Positions 49,735 to 58,043 of a stretch of DNA of 64,000 bases are shown in pieces. The stretch's first letter is position 1. The number at the start of each line of letters is the position of its first letter. The translations under genes were made by a program, and so were the position numbers. Under the pieces are notes generated by a model. It had not been told where the DNA came from. It did no database searches and was given only the letters and a program-made list of their open reading frames with translations. The DNA lies in assembly GCF_900110435.1 (NCBI RefSeq), contig NZ_FODT01000001.1, positions 620,001 to 684,000 on the forward strand, given 5' to 3'. The stretch comes from Rhodopseudomonas pseudopalustris (GTDB lineage Bacteria; Pseudomonadota; Alphaproteobacteria; Rhizobiales; Xanthobacteraceae).

Positions 49735-49752
49735 GTGACCCTTTAAGGTCAC
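49735..49752. promoter_or_regulatory. Inverted repeat, possible operator
   Basis: GTGACC and GGTCAC flank CTTTAA in an AT-richer patch between the RHH-like gene and a divergent small gene. It may be an operator for the adjacent regulator. No further copies were noticed nearby. Confidence 0.35.
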
Positions 49753-49917
49753 TTGTTACCATTGAGTTGAAGTCATTATTTGCGCTTGCTTCTGCAAATC
49801 AGTCAAGACAGCGAACTGCTGAAACTGAATAAAACGCTGTAATTACAAATTGTTACGAGATAATTTATGTTTCAATATCCGGTTGATGGGCGTAGTCCAT
49901 TGATCAGGAGTTTTGCC

Positions 49918-50037
49918 ATGGCCATTACTACTCGCACCTTCGATTGCCGACTTTGCGCCGCCATGATGTGTGAGGGCGCCGACAAAATTGCGAAAACATC
50001 GAAAACGATCAGCGGCCTCGCGCGCCTGCGCGCGTGA
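49918..50037 (+). CDS. 39-residue small protein with strong ribosome site
   Basis: The reading frame ATG-to-TGA encodes a peptide beginning MAITTRTFDCRLCAAMMC and ending in a basic stretch with KTSKTISGLARLRA. Three cysteines (C-x2-C and a third five residues on) suggest metal or disulfide chemistry. AGGAG lies eight bases before the ATG, better than most genes here. A perfect 9-bp hairpin with a five-T tail follows 12 bases after the stop. No homologue is recognised. Confidence 0.55.
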   Translation: MAITTRTFDCRLCAAMMCEGADKIAKTSKTISGLARLRA

Positions 50038-50048
50038 GGCATTTTAGT

Positions 50049-50081
50049 CTTCGCGCGGCATCGCGCGAAGGTTGCGTTTTT
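50049..50081 (+). terminator. Rho-independent terminator after the 39-residue gene
   Basis: CTTCGCGCG and CGCGCGAAG form a perfect 9-bp stem with a GCAT loop, followed after GTTGCG by TTTTT. It ends 16 bases before the next gene's ATG, so it could also act as a leader hairpin for that gene. Confidence 0.6.
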
Positions 50082-50096
50082 CCGTGGACTTTCTCC

Positions 50097-50342
50097 ATGT
50101 CAGAGCAGGGTATCGATCGCACCAGTCATCCGCGTCCTGAGACCCAACAGGACCCGGTCCCGACCTACAGGGCCTACACGATTGGCCCGGCGGGACACAT
50201 CATCGCGTCGACTCTGTTGCCCGACTGCACCGACGATCTGGCCGCAATCAATGCTGCAAGGCGAATGTTCAGGGGCTACGTCGTGGAAGTGTGGGACCGC
50301 GCGCGATTCATCACCAAAATCCAGCGAAGCGGAGATGCGTGA
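50097..50342 (+). CDS. Small protein of unknown function
   Basis: The protein has 81 residues from the ATG at 50097. It contains YRAYTIGPAGHIIASTLLPD and INAARRMFRGYVVEVWDRAR, with the look of a compact alpha/beta domain. Such short proteins with an I-G-P-x-G-H-I motif and a V-E-V-W-D end are common in Bradyrhizobium relatives as I recall them, but without assigned function. The frame is open further upstream, across the terminator. The preceding ribosome site is weak. Confidence 0.6.
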   Translation: MSEQGIDRTSHPRPETQQDPVPTYRAYTIGPAGHIIASTLLPDCTDDLAAINAARRMFRGYVVEVWDRARFITKIQRSGDA

Positions 50343-50490
50343 AGGCCGGCATTTCGTTCAAGATCGTCCCGAAGGCACCGCGCGATCGCCGGCGGGGATC
50401 CTGTATCGTCAGCTCGCCAGATACGGCGGCCGTCGCGACGACGACCTGTCGTCGCGAAGCGCTCGGGCGGTTCTATCCTATTGCGGAGAT

Positions 50491-50567
<77 letters not shown>

Positions 50568-50878
50568 GGCCGGCCGCGGCGCGCCGCGGCGGTCTGGATT
50601 CCCCATAGCAGAGGGGCCGACGGATCGCCACCCCGGAATCGGACGCCGTTCGGCCCCGAGCCGAGCGGCTGCTCAGGGCTTCGCCGGCGCGCGCGGGGCG
50701 CGCGTCGTCACCGCCGTTGCAACCCGACGCTGGCCGATCCCAACCGATTAGTCCGCAGTGAACCGCCGTTGCCTTGTTCTTGTCATCGGCGGGTCCTATC
50801 TGACTCTCGTCGGTGAGACGCCGCCCTGTTGCGGCGCAGCCGGCCTACGAAATCCAGACGGTTCACACGGAGGTGACG
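50568..50878. other. Intergenic region between tRNA-Arg and the YidB-like gene
   Basis: About 310 bp carrying the divergent promoters of the tRNA (leftward) and the YidB-like gene (rightward). A weak -35 TTGTTC / -10 TATCTG pair spaced 17 bp lies about 80 bp before the latter. No gene is seen. Confidence 0.4.
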
Positions 50879-51472
50879 ATGGGCTTGCTCGATATCCTCA
50901 ACGGTATGCAGAACGGCCCGCGCGGCCCCGCCGACCCGAACGACAAGAGCGGCGGGATGTCCAAGTTCACCATGGCGATCCTCGCGCTGCTTGCCTACAA
51001 GGCCTACAAACACGTGACGGCTCCCGATGCGCCGGCGTCCGTCGGCCACGGGCGTCCGACGTCGGTGCCGCAATCGCCGAACACGATGCCCTCGCGGAAC
51101 ACCATCAATGCCGGGATGCCCGGCGGCGGGCTCAGCGACATGCTCAAGGGCGGCCTCGGCGGCTTGCTCGCCGGCGGCGCGGCAGGCACCATCCTGTCCG
51201 GCGGCCTCGGCGACCTGATGAAACAGTTCCAGACCAACGGCCTCGGCGACGCTGCGGATTCCTGGGTCGGTCGCGGCGAGAACAAACAGATCGGCCCGAA
51301 CGATCTCGCCAATGCGCTGGGCGCCGACAGGCTCGAGATGCTGACCCAGCAGACCGGAATGTCGCGCGAGGAGTTACTCGACGGCCTCAGCCAGCAATTG
51401 CCGGGCGTGATCGATCAGCTCACGCCGGACGGCCGGCTCCCGACCGAGGACGAAGCCTCGCGCTGGATCTGA
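50879..51472 (+). CDS. YidB-like DUF937 protein
   Basis: This 197-residue protein has a very strong ribosome site (GGAGGTGACG). A short hydrophobic patch (MSKFTMAILALLAYKAYKHV) is followed by a Gly/Leu-rich region (GGLSDMLKGGLGGLLAGGAAG) and the DUF937/YidB C-terminal domain (NDLANALGADRLEMLTQQTG, LLDGLSQQLPGVIDQLTPDG). The function of the family is unsettled. It lies immediately before a GlsB/YeaQ gene, and the two may be co-expressed. Confidence 0.85.
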   Translation: MGLLDILNGMQNGPRGPADPNDKSGGMSKFTMAILALLAYKAYKHVTAPDAPASVGHGRPTSVPQSPNTMPSRNTINAGMPGGGLSDMLKGGLGGLLAGGAAGTILSGGLGDLMKQFQTNGLGDAADSWVGRGENKQIGPNDLANALGADRLEMLTQQTGMSREELLDGLSQQLPGVIDQLTPDGRLPTEDEASRWI

Positions 51473-51522
51473 TCGGCTACACCTGTTTGTCGACATGAGC
51501 GTTTCGGAAAGGACATTTGCCC

Positions 51523-51801
51523 ATGACTGGTATCCTCTGGATCATCCTGGTCGGCTTCATCGCCGGCATTATCGCGCGTTTCCTCTCACCCGGACCGAAC
51601 AACCCGCAGGGTTTTCTGCTGACCACGGTGCTGGGCATCGTCGGAGCGTTCCTCGCCACGGCGATCGGCCAGGCGATCGGCCATTACGGCCCCAACCAGG
51701 GCGCGGGCTTCATCACCGCAACAATCGGCGCGGTGCTGGTGCTGTTCATCTGGAACCGGCTGGTGGCGCGACGGGTGCTATCCGATCCCGGCAATCGCTA
51801 G
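51523..51801 (+). CDS. GlsB/YeaQ/YmgE-family small membrane protein
   Basis: The protein has 92 residues with three hydrophobic segments (ILWIILVGFIAGIIARFL, LTTVLGIVGAFLATAIGQAI, FITATIGAVLVLFIWNRLV). These are the pattern of the 'transglycosylase-associated' stress membrane proteins. The ATG at 51523 has a GGAAAGGA site. No enzymatic activity is known for the family. Confidence 0.88.
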   Translation: MTGILWIILVGFIAGIIARFLSPGPNNPQGFLLTTVLGIVGAFLATAIGQAIGHYGPNQGAGFITATIGAVLVLFIWNRLVARRVLSDPGNR

Positions 51802-51836
51802 ATGTGAGCTTTTCCGGTTCCGAGTAAGTCGAAACT

Positions 51837-51884
51837 GACGCGTTTTCGACACGCGGACCGGTTTTCACTTCGTTCGAAAACGCC
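51837..51884. repeat. Palindromic repeat (GACGCGTTTTC...GAAAACGC family)
   Basis: ACGCGTTTTCGACACGCGGA followed by CCGGTTTTCACTTCG and CGAAAACGC; the outer arms GCGTTTTC/GAAAACGC pair. It is the same family as the second element at 38549-38596. Confidence 0.65.
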
Positions 51885-51931
51885 CTATCGTGTAGTTCGG
51901 CTCTGATCGATCATCGCGATCGCTCACCCAC

Positions 51932-51960
51932 AAACGGCCCGGCTGATCACCGGGCCGTTT
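51932..51960. terminator. Bidirectional terminator between the GlsB-type and SDR genes
   Basis: AAACGGCCCGG and CCGGGCCGTTT form a perfect 11-bp stem with a 7-nt loop. The arm ends give AAA/TTT on both strands, so it can stop both convergent transcripts, although the T-run is short. Confidence 0.7.
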
Positions 51961-51982
51961 GCTTGGGTCCGGACACGTCGGC

Positions 51983-52765
51983 TCAGCCGAGATGCATACC
52001 GGCGTCCATCCGGACCAGCTCGCCGGTCATGCTGCTGGATTTCGGCGATGCGAGGAAGCACACCAGTTCGGCGATATCCTCCGGGCTCGACGCGATCTTC
52101 AGCGGCACCTTGGCGACCACCATGTCGCGTACCTGCTGCGCGGCATCGGCGCCGCGACCCTTGGTGAACCATGGCGTGTCGATGTAACCCGGGCAGATCG
52201 CGTTGACGCGGATCGAGGGCGCCAGCGCGCGCGAGAGCGACAACGTCATGGTGTTCAGCGCGCCCTTGCTGGCCGCATAGGCGATCGAGGAGCCGATGCC
52301 GCTGGTGCCGGCGACCGACGATACGTTGACCACCGCCGACGAACGGCCCGCGGCTTTCGCGCCGGCCACGAGCAGCGCGCGCGCGGCGCGCACCATCTGA
52401 TACGGGCCGATGGTGTTCACCGCATAGATCCGCTGGAAATCCTCCGCCGATAACTGATCGAGCAGGTGATGCGCGACGTGCTTGGTGATGCCGGCATTGT
52501 TGATCAGCGCGTCGAGCCCGCCCCAATGCGCGGCGGCTTCGACGATACGCTTGCAATCGTCGTCTTTGGCGACGTCGCCCTGCACCACCACCACCTCGGC
52601 TGCGCCGGCCTTGCGGCAATCCTCGGCGGTCGTCTCGGCGTCTTTCTGGCTGGACGAATAATTGATCACGAGCCGCGCGCCGTCCCGCGCCAGGATCTTC
52701 GCCGTCGCAGCGCCGAGGCCGGACGCCGACCCTGTCACGATCACATTCAATCCAGCCTTCGCCAT
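51983..52765 (-). CDS. Short-chain dehydrogenase/reductase
   Basis: This 260-residue NAD(P)-dependent oxidoreductase has cofactor motif VTGSASGLGAATA, NNAG, catalytic Ser in NVSSVAGTSGIG and the Y-x3-K of AYAASKGA. The C-terminal half has the FabG-like VNAICPGYIDTPW and MTGELVRMDAGMHLG. The substrate is unknown. It is divergent from the acyl-CoA dehydrogenase genes, consistent with a part in acyl-CoA or steroid-like metabolism. Confidence 0.9.
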   Translation of the reverse strand: MAKAGLNVIVTGSASGLGAATAKILARDGARLVINYSSSQKDAETTAEDCRKAGAAEVVVVQGDVAKDDDCKRIVEAAAHWGGLDALINNAGITKHVAHHLLDQLSAEDFQRIYAVNTIGPYQMVRAARALLVAGAKAAGRSSAVVNVSSVAGTSGIGSSIAYAASKGALNTMTLSLSRALAPSIRVNAICPGYIDTPWFTKGRGADAAQQVRDMVVAKVPLKIASSPEDIAELVCFLASPKSSSMTGELVRMDAGMHLG

Positions 52766-53023
52766 CTCTGCTCCCCATGTCTGTTTTGCGCGCGCCTCGC
52801 CGCGTGCTGCACCATATAAGCTGCGAAGCCGCGAGCAAGCCGGCTAAGCCCGCTCTGCGGAATAAGCCGGCACGCACACCATGCTGTCGTCGCAGGTCGC
52901 TCCGCGGCGGCGGCGCTTGTCATCGCATCGGCTTTTCCGCATCATGCCGCGTAGCAACAATGCAGCACCCTGGGCCTGGCGATTCGCCGGTTGTAACGGA
53001 AGTGTGCGGCTACGGGGAACGCT

Positions 53024-54091
53024 GTGACGGAGACTACCGACAACATCGTCGTCGAGACTGCCGAGAAGATCTTCGCCGATCTGGCCGACGCGCAAACCAT
53101 CAATGCGAGCAAGGACGGAAGCTGGCGCGCGCCGCTGTGGCGGGCGCTGAGCGAATCCGGGCTGCCGCTGTCGTGGGTGCCGGAAGCGTGCGACGGTTCC
53201 GGCGCGAGCCTCGCCGAAGGCTTCGCGGTGCTGAACGCCGCGGGCCGGGCCGGCCTCGCTGCGCCGCTCGCCGAGACGATGCTTGCGGGCTGGCTGCTGG
53301 CGCAGGCAAGCATCGCCTCGCCCGAGGGCGCGATGACGATCGCACCCGTTCATCCGAAGGATCGCATCACGCTCAACGCCGACGGCACGCTGTCCGGCCG
53401 CGCCCGCGGCGTGCCGTTCGCGCGGGACGCGAAATTCATCGCGGTGCTGGCGCAGCGCAGTGACGGCGCATCGATCGCGCTGGTCGACGCCTCGACTTGC
53501 CGGATCGATCATGGCCTCGCGCTCGGCGGCGATCCGTCCGACACCGTGACGTTCGACAAGGTGTCGCCGCTGAAGCTCGCGGCTGCGCCGCAGGGCTTCG
53601 ATGCGACCGCATTGCTGCTGATCGGCTCGGTGGCGCGCAGCCTGCAGATCGCGGGCGCGCTGGAGACGATGCTCGAAATCAGCGTGCGCTACTCCAACGA
53701 GCGCGTCGCGTTCGAGAAGAAGATCTCGAAATTCCAGGCGGTGCAGCACAATCTGGCGAAGCTCGCCGGCGAGACCTCGGCGGCGCTGGCGGCCGCGACC
53801 TCGGCGGCCGATACGCTCGCCAACGCGACCGCATTCGACGATGCGGTGATGCTGGAAGCCGCCGCCGCCAAGATCCGCTGCGCCGAAGCGGCCGAGAAGG
53901 GCGCGGCGATCGCCCATCAGGTATTTGGTGCGATCGGCTTCACCAGCGAGCATATCCTGCATCGCTACTCGCTGCGCGCGCTCGCCTGGCGCGACGATTT
54001 CGGCAACGAGAGTCATTGGGCGGTCGAGCTCGGCCGCATGGTGGCCAGGCGCGGCGCCGACGATCTGTGGCCGCTGGTCGCTTCGCGCTGA
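53024..54091 (+). CDS. Acyl-CoA dehydrogenase-like subunit (short)
   Basis: This 355-residue FAD-fold protein starts with GTG after GGGGAA. The C-terminal helical domain is recognisable (SNERVAFEKKISKFQAVQHN, AHQVFGAIGFTSEHILHRYS), while the middle beta domain is short and poorly conserved. It is followed after 25 bp by a full-length acyl-CoA dehydrogenase. The pair looks like a heteromeric (alpha-beta) dehydrogenase in which one subunit is degenerate. Substrate unknown. Confidence 0.87.
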   Translation: MTETTDNIVVETAEKIFADLADAQTINASKDGSWRAPLWRALSESGLPLSWVPEACDGSGASLAEGFAVLNAAGRAGLAAPLAETMLAGWLLAQASIASPEGAMTIAPVHPKDRITLNADGTLSGRARGVPFARDAKFIAVLAQRSDGASIALVDASTCRIDHGLALGGDPSDTVTFDKVSPLKLAAAPQGFDATALLLIGSVARSLQIAGALETMLEISVRYSNERVAFEKKISKFQAVQHNLAKLAGETSAALAAATSAADTLANATAFDDAVMLEAAAAKIRCAEAAEKGAAIAHQVFGAIGFTSEHILHRYSLRALAWRDDFGNESHWAVELGRMVARRGADDLWPLVASR

Positions 54092-54116
54092 CCGCATCAA
54101 CACGACGAGAACCGCG

Positions 54117-55277
54117 ATGACCGCCGCCCTCCGTTTCGATCCGATCCGCCTGCCGCCCGTCTGCGAGGAGCTGCGCAAGGAAGTCCGCGCCTTCCTCGCC
54201 GAGGAAATCGCCGCCGGCACCTTCGATCCGCACAAGCCGCAGCGCGAGGATTCCGACGCGCCGGAATTCTCCCGCCGGGTCGGCGAGCGCGGCTGGCTCG
54301 GCATGACCTGGCCGAAGCAATATGGCGGCCACGAGCGCACGTTTCTGGAGCGCTACGTCGTCACCGAGGAAATGCGCGTCGCCAATGCGCCGACGCGGCG
54401 GTTCTTCGTCGCCGATCGGCAGAGCGGCCCGGTGCTGCTGAAATACGCGCCCGAGCACATCAAGATGGACATCCTGCCGCGGATCTGCCGCGGCGAATTG
54501 TGCTTCGCGATCGGGATGAGCGAGCCGAATTCCGGCTCCGATCTGTTCGCCGCCAAGACCAAAGCGACCAAAACCGACGGCGGCTATCTGATCAACGGCT
54601 CGAAGATCTGGACCACGTCGGCGCATATCGCCGACTACATGATCGCGATCTTCCGAACCTCGCCGTCGACCAAGGAGAACCGCCGCCACGGCCTGACCCA
54701 GTTCCTGGTCAACATGAAAACGCCGGGCATCAAGGTCAATCCGATCGCGCAGATCACCGGGCAGCACGAATTCAACGAGGTGGTGTTCACCGACGCCTTC
54801 GTGCCGGACGATCATGTGCTCGGCGAGATCGATGGCGCCTGGAAACAGGCCACCTCCGAACTCGCCTTCGAGCGCTCCGGGCCGGAACGCTTTCTCGAGA
54901 CCTATTACGTGCTGACCGAGCTGGTGCGCGCGCTCGGGCCCGATCCGGATATGCGCGGCGCCGAGGGCATCGGCCGGCTGGTGGCGCAGCTGCACACCAT
55001 GCGGCGGATGTCGGTGTCGGTCGCCGGCATGTTGCAGGCCGGCAAGGAGCCGGTGGTCGAAGCCTCGATCGTGAAAGACATCGGCACGGTCTGGGAACAG
55101 CAGCTGCCGCACCGCGTGCGCGAACTCGCAGCCTTCGTCGACAGTGAAGCGTCGAACCATGCCACACTCGACGAGCTGACGGCGTTCGCCACCAAGGTCG
55201 CGCCGAAGCTGACCATCCAGGGCGGCACCACGGAGGTGCTGCGCGGCATCATCGCGCGCGGGCTCGGCCTGCGCTAA
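54117..55277 (+). CDS. Acyl-CoA dehydrogenase
   Basis: This 386-residue flavoenzyme introduces a 2,3-double bond into an acyl-CoA. Landmarks are AIGMSEPNSGSDLFAAKT, INGSKIWTTSAHIADYM and the C-terminal IQGGTTEVLRGIIARGLGL. The Glu found in YEGT of medium-chain enzymes is absent at that place (QGGT). The base may instead be the Glu of LAFERSGPERF, as in isovaleryl/long-chain types. It lies 25 bp after the shorter partner. Confidence 0.92.
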   Translation: MTAALRFDPIRLPPVCEELRKEVRAFLAEEIAAGTFDPHKPQREDSDAPEFSRRVGERGWLGMTWPKQYGGHERTFLERYVVTEEMRVANAPTRRFFVADRQSGPVLLKYAPEHIKMDILPRICRGELCFAIGMSEPNSGSDLFAAKTKATKTDGGYLINGSKIWTTSAHIADYMIAIFRTSPSTKENRRHGLTQFLVNMKTPGIKVNPIAQITGQHEFNEVVFTDAFVPDDHVLGEIDGAWKQATSELAFERSGPERFLETYYVLTELVRALGPDPDMRGAEGIGRLVAQLHTMRRMSVSVAGMLQAGKEPVVEASIVKDIGTVWEQQLPHRVRELAAFVDSEASNHATLDELTAFATKVAPKLTIQGGTTEVLRGIIARGLGLR

Positions 55278-55336
55278 AGCTTTGTCGAGCGAAGTGAACC
55301 CGGCTCGCGTGAAGAAAACGCGTCAGAACAAAAATC

Positions 55337-55380
55337 AGAGCTCCGGTTCTGATCCGATCAGAACCGGAAAAGCTCCAAGG
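55337..55380. repeat. Palindromic repeat (GGTTCTGATCCGATCAGAACC family)
   Basis: CCGGTTCTGATC and GATCAGAACCGG form an almost perfect inverted repeat flanked by AGAGCT and AGCTCC. It is the same family as 61828-61873. It lies in the gap between acyl-CoA dehydrogenase and enoyl-CoA hydratase genes on the same strand. Confidence 0.7.
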
Positions 55381-55422
55381 CGCGGCGCGTTCGCGCAGCA
55401 AGACATTTATCGAGGACAGACC

Positions 55423-56229
55423 ATGACCAACTACACGGATATCGCCGTCGAGACCAACGGCCACGTCGCCCTGATCGAAATCCGGCGCCCGCCGCTGAAC
55501 TTCTTCGACATTTCGCTGATCCAGCAGATCGCCGACGCGCTCGACGCCATCGACGCCGATCCAGAGATGCGCGCCACGGTGCTGGCCGCGCAGGGCAAGG
55601 CGTTCTGCGCCGGGGCCAATTTCGGCGATTCGGCGCAGCAGGCCGGCGATCCGCAAGCGGCGAAGGGCGATCCGGCCGACAGCCTCGGCCAGATCGGCCA
55701 TCTCTACTACGAAGCGGTGCGGATCTTCCGCGCCAAGAAGCCGATCGTCGCCGCGGTGCACGGCGCTGCGATCGGCGGCGGGCTCGGCCTCGCGGTGTCG
55801 GCGGATTTCCGCGTCACCTGCCCCGAAGCGCGGTTCGCGGCGAACTTCACCAAGCTCGGCTTTCATCCCGGTTTCGGTCTGACGGTGACGCTCCCGGAGC
55901 TGATCGGCCGTAACAATGCCGAGCTGATGTTCTACACTTCGCGCCGGGTCACCGGCGAAGACGCGGTGAAGATGGGTCTCGCCAACGAGCTGGTGCCGCT
56001 CAACGAAGTCCGCAGCGCCGCGCTCAAGCTCGCGCGTGAGATCGCCGAATGCGCGCCGCTCGGCCTGCTCTCGACCCGCGCGACGATGCGTGCCACGCTC
56101 GCCGACCGGGTGATGGAAGCGACCAAGCACGAACTCGCCGAACAGACGCGGCTGCGCGCGACCGAAGATTTCAGGGAAGGCATCAAGGCCACCGAAGAAC
56201 GCCGCATCGCGCACTTCAAGGGGCGCTAA
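55423..56229 (+). CDS. Enoyl-CoA hydratase/isomerase family protein
   Basis: This 268-residue crotonase-fold protein has the oxyanion-hole segments AAQGKAFCAGANFGD and VHGAAIGGGLGLAVSADFRV. The catalytic Glu region is TKLGFHPGFGLTVTLPELIG, where the glutamates of classical hydratases are partly replaced, so another crotonase reaction is possible. GAGGA precedes the ATG. It may share a transcript with the dehydrogenases. Confidence 0.9.
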   Translation: MTNYTDIAVETNGHVALIEIRRPPLNFFDISLIQQIADALDAIDADPEMRATVLAAQGKAFCAGANFGDSAQQAGDPQAAKGDPADSLGQIGHLYYEAVRIFRAKKPIVAAVHGAAIGGGLGLAVSADFRVTCPEARFAANFTKLGFHPGFGLTVTLPELIGRNNAELMFYTSRRVTGEDAVKMGLANELVPLNEVRSAALKLAREIAECAPLGLLSTRATMRATLADRVMEATKHELAEQTRLRATEDFREGIKATEERRIAHFKGR

Positions 56230-56240
56230 CTTCACTGGGT

Positions 56241-56285
56241 CGTCATTCCGGGGCACGCGCGCAGCGCGTGAACCCGGAATGACGG
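56241..56285. repeat. Palindromic repeat (CGTCATTCCGGGG...CCCGGAATGACG)
   Basis: Outer arms CGTCATTCCGGG and CCCGGAATGACG pair perfectly around CACGCGCGCAGCGCGTG, itself a palindrome. It lies between convergent genes and may work as a terminator-like structure in both directions. Confidence 0.7.
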
Positions 56286-56291
56286 GGGTTG

Positions 56292-57056
56292 TTAGTTGGA
56301 GAGTCTGAACGCCACTCCCGCGAGTGTGAAGCCGTCGCCGGTTATCGCGACGCCTTGGGACTGCGCCGCTTCGCGAATTTTCGTCGGATCGGCGACCTTG
56401 AACGTTAGCGCCGTCAGCGCCTCGCTGTCGCCTTTGACGAAGCGGAGTGTCGCGTTCGGCACTTGCAGCTCCGCGACGCCCTCTGCGCCATTCGTCACCG
56501 GCAGTTCGAGGATGCGGCCCCAATGCGCCGCGAGGTCGTCCGGATCGGGGCTCTGCAGCTCGACCGCCGTCAGCGCTTGCGTCACGTCGGTGCGGATCGC
56601 CTTGTGCCACTCCGGCCCGGCGGGCGAATAGGGACCGCGGACATTATCGCTGCCGGTAGTGTGATTGAGCTCGATAAAGGCGGCGCGGCAATCGCGCGGA
56701 TGCAGTTGCACGCCGTGATACGGCGCGTGATCGATCACATTGGCGGTGCGGACGCCGAGCGATGCGGCGTGACGGCCCCGCGCGTCGGGATCGTCACAGC
56801 AGAAGATCGCCATGTAGCCGCCATGGCCGCCGGTCTTTTCCAGGAAGCGCCCGGCGGCGGTGCCCGCCCGTGTCGGCGCAACGATCTCCAGCAGCGTGGC
56901 ATCGACCGGCAGCAGGACGTTCTCGAGCCCATATTTGCCGACATGCGGATCGCGATAGCAGACCTCGAGACCCATGATCGCCGCGAGGCGCGACGTCGCG
57001 GGTTCGAGGCTTTCGGCGACGAGGCAGATCTGGCGCAACCGGAGAAACGGCGCCAT
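56292..57056 (-). CDS. VOC-family (glyoxalase-like) protein
   Basis: This 254-residue protein has two vicinal-oxygen-chelate halves (RLRQICLVAESLEPATSRLA with YGLENVLLPV, and TAVELQSPDPDDLAAHWGRI). Potential metal residues include His and Glu in ENVLLPVDATLLEI and the later half, but the metal set is not certain. The exact reaction is unknown. It starts two bases after the stop of an enoyl-CoA hydratase, so the two are co-transcribed. Confidence 0.82.
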   Translation of the reverse strand: MAPFLRLRQICLVAESLEPATSRLAAIMGLEVCYRDPHVGKYGLENVLLPVDATLLEIVAPTRAGTAAGRFLEKTGGHGGYMAIFCCDDPDARGRHAASLGVRTANVIDHAPYHGVQLHPRDCRAAFIELNHTTGSDNVRGPYSPAGPEWHKAIRTDVTQALTAVELQSPDPDDLAAHWGRILELPVTNGAEGVAELQVPNATLRFVKGDSEALTALTFKVADPTKIREAAQSQGVAITGDGFTLAGVAFRLSN

Positions 57057-57058
57057 CG

Positions 57059-57847
57059 TCAGCGGCCCTGGAACGACGGCGCGCGCTTCTCGACAAAGGC
57101 GCTTGCTGCTTCCTTGTGGTCGGCGGTCTCGGCGCAGCGCGAATGATGCAGCGCCTCGGCGTCGAAACAGGCTTCCAGCGACAGATGCTCGGCGTTGTTG
57201 ATGTTGGTCTTGATGTAGCCGAGCGTCACGCTCGGCCCCTGCGCCAGCGACAGCGCCAGCTCACGCGCGGCGCTCTCGACATCGGCATCCGGCACGACGC
57301 GGCTGACGATGCCGAGCGCATGCGCCTCCTGCGCGGTGAGCACCGGTGAGGTCAGATACAGCTCGCGCGCTTTCGCCGCGCCGATCAGATGCGTCAGGAA
57401 ATAGGTGCCGCCGAAATCGCCCGACAATCCGACCTTGGCGAAGGCGGTGGTGATCTTGGCGGACGCGCCCGCGACGCGCAGGTCGCAGGCCAGCGCGATC
57501 GACAGGCCGGCGCCGGCTGCCGCGCCATCGATCTGCGCCACCACCGGCTTCGGCATCTGATGCAGGATGCGCGACACTTCCATGCCGCGTCGCAGATTGG
57601 CGACCTTGGCTTCGAGCGGCGCCGGCGCACCCGCCGCGGCCATCGACTTGACGTCGCCGCCGACGCAGAAGGTGCCGCCGGCGCCCTTGAGCAACACCGC
57701 ACGAACCTCCGGATCGTCCGCCGCGCGCCGCGCCGCATCGACCAATCCCCGGATCAGTTCCTGGTTCAGCGCATTGCGCCGATCCGGCCGGTTCATGGTG
57801 ATCGTCAGAAGACCCTGGTCGAGCTGCTGCAAGACGATGTCGGTCAT
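57059..57847 (-). CDS. Enoyl-CoA hydratase/isomerase family protein
   Basis: This 262-residue crotonase has LTITMNRPDRRNALNQELI, the oxyanion-hole motif GAGGTFCVGGDVKSM and IDGAAAGAGLSIALACDLRV. The segment AFAKVGLSGDFGGTYFLTHL has Asp where many isomerases have it (PaaG-like), so 1,2-epoxyphenylacetyl-CoA or Delta2-Delta3 isomerase activity is as likely as hydration. It is followed by the VOC gene. Confidence 0.9.
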   Translation of the reverse strand: MTDIVLQQLDQGLLTITMNRPDRRNALNQELIRGLVDAARRAADDPEVRAVLLKGAGGTFCVGGDVKSMAAAGAPAPLEAKVANLRRGMEVSRILHQMPKPVVAQIDGAAAGAGLSIALACDLRVAGASAKITTAFAKVGLSGDFGGTYFLTHLIGAAKARELYLTSPVLTAQEAHALGIVSRVVPDADVESAARELALSLAQGPSVTLGYIKTNINNAEHLSLEACFDAEALHHSRCAETADHKEAASAFVEKRAPSFQGR

Positions 57848-57894
57848 GTCGGAAACTCCTTCTTGTTGTTCGCCGGCACCGACGGCGTCTGAGG

Positions 57895-58035
57895 GCGTTC
57901 CCCGGATCCTGCGCAGCGCGCCGCGTTTGCGGCGTGGTGCGCTGCTGATCCGGGGTCCCGGTGACTGCTTCAGATGTAAACCGGGGTCCCGGTTCTGCGG
58001 AGCGGCACTTCGTGCCGCACCGCGCCCGGGACACA
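57895..58035. repeat. Pair of GC palindromic repeats
   Basis: The first (about 57895-57955) has CCCCGGATC and GATCCGGGG arms around a GCGCCGCG-rich hairpin. The second (about 57978-58035) has CGGGGTCCCGG and GCCCGGGAC arms around GCGGCACTTCGTGCCGC. They occupy the space between the divergent-looking hydratase start and the ABC binding-protein end, where a hydratase promoter must also lie. Confidence 0.6.
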
Positions 58036-58043
58036 GCGCTTTG

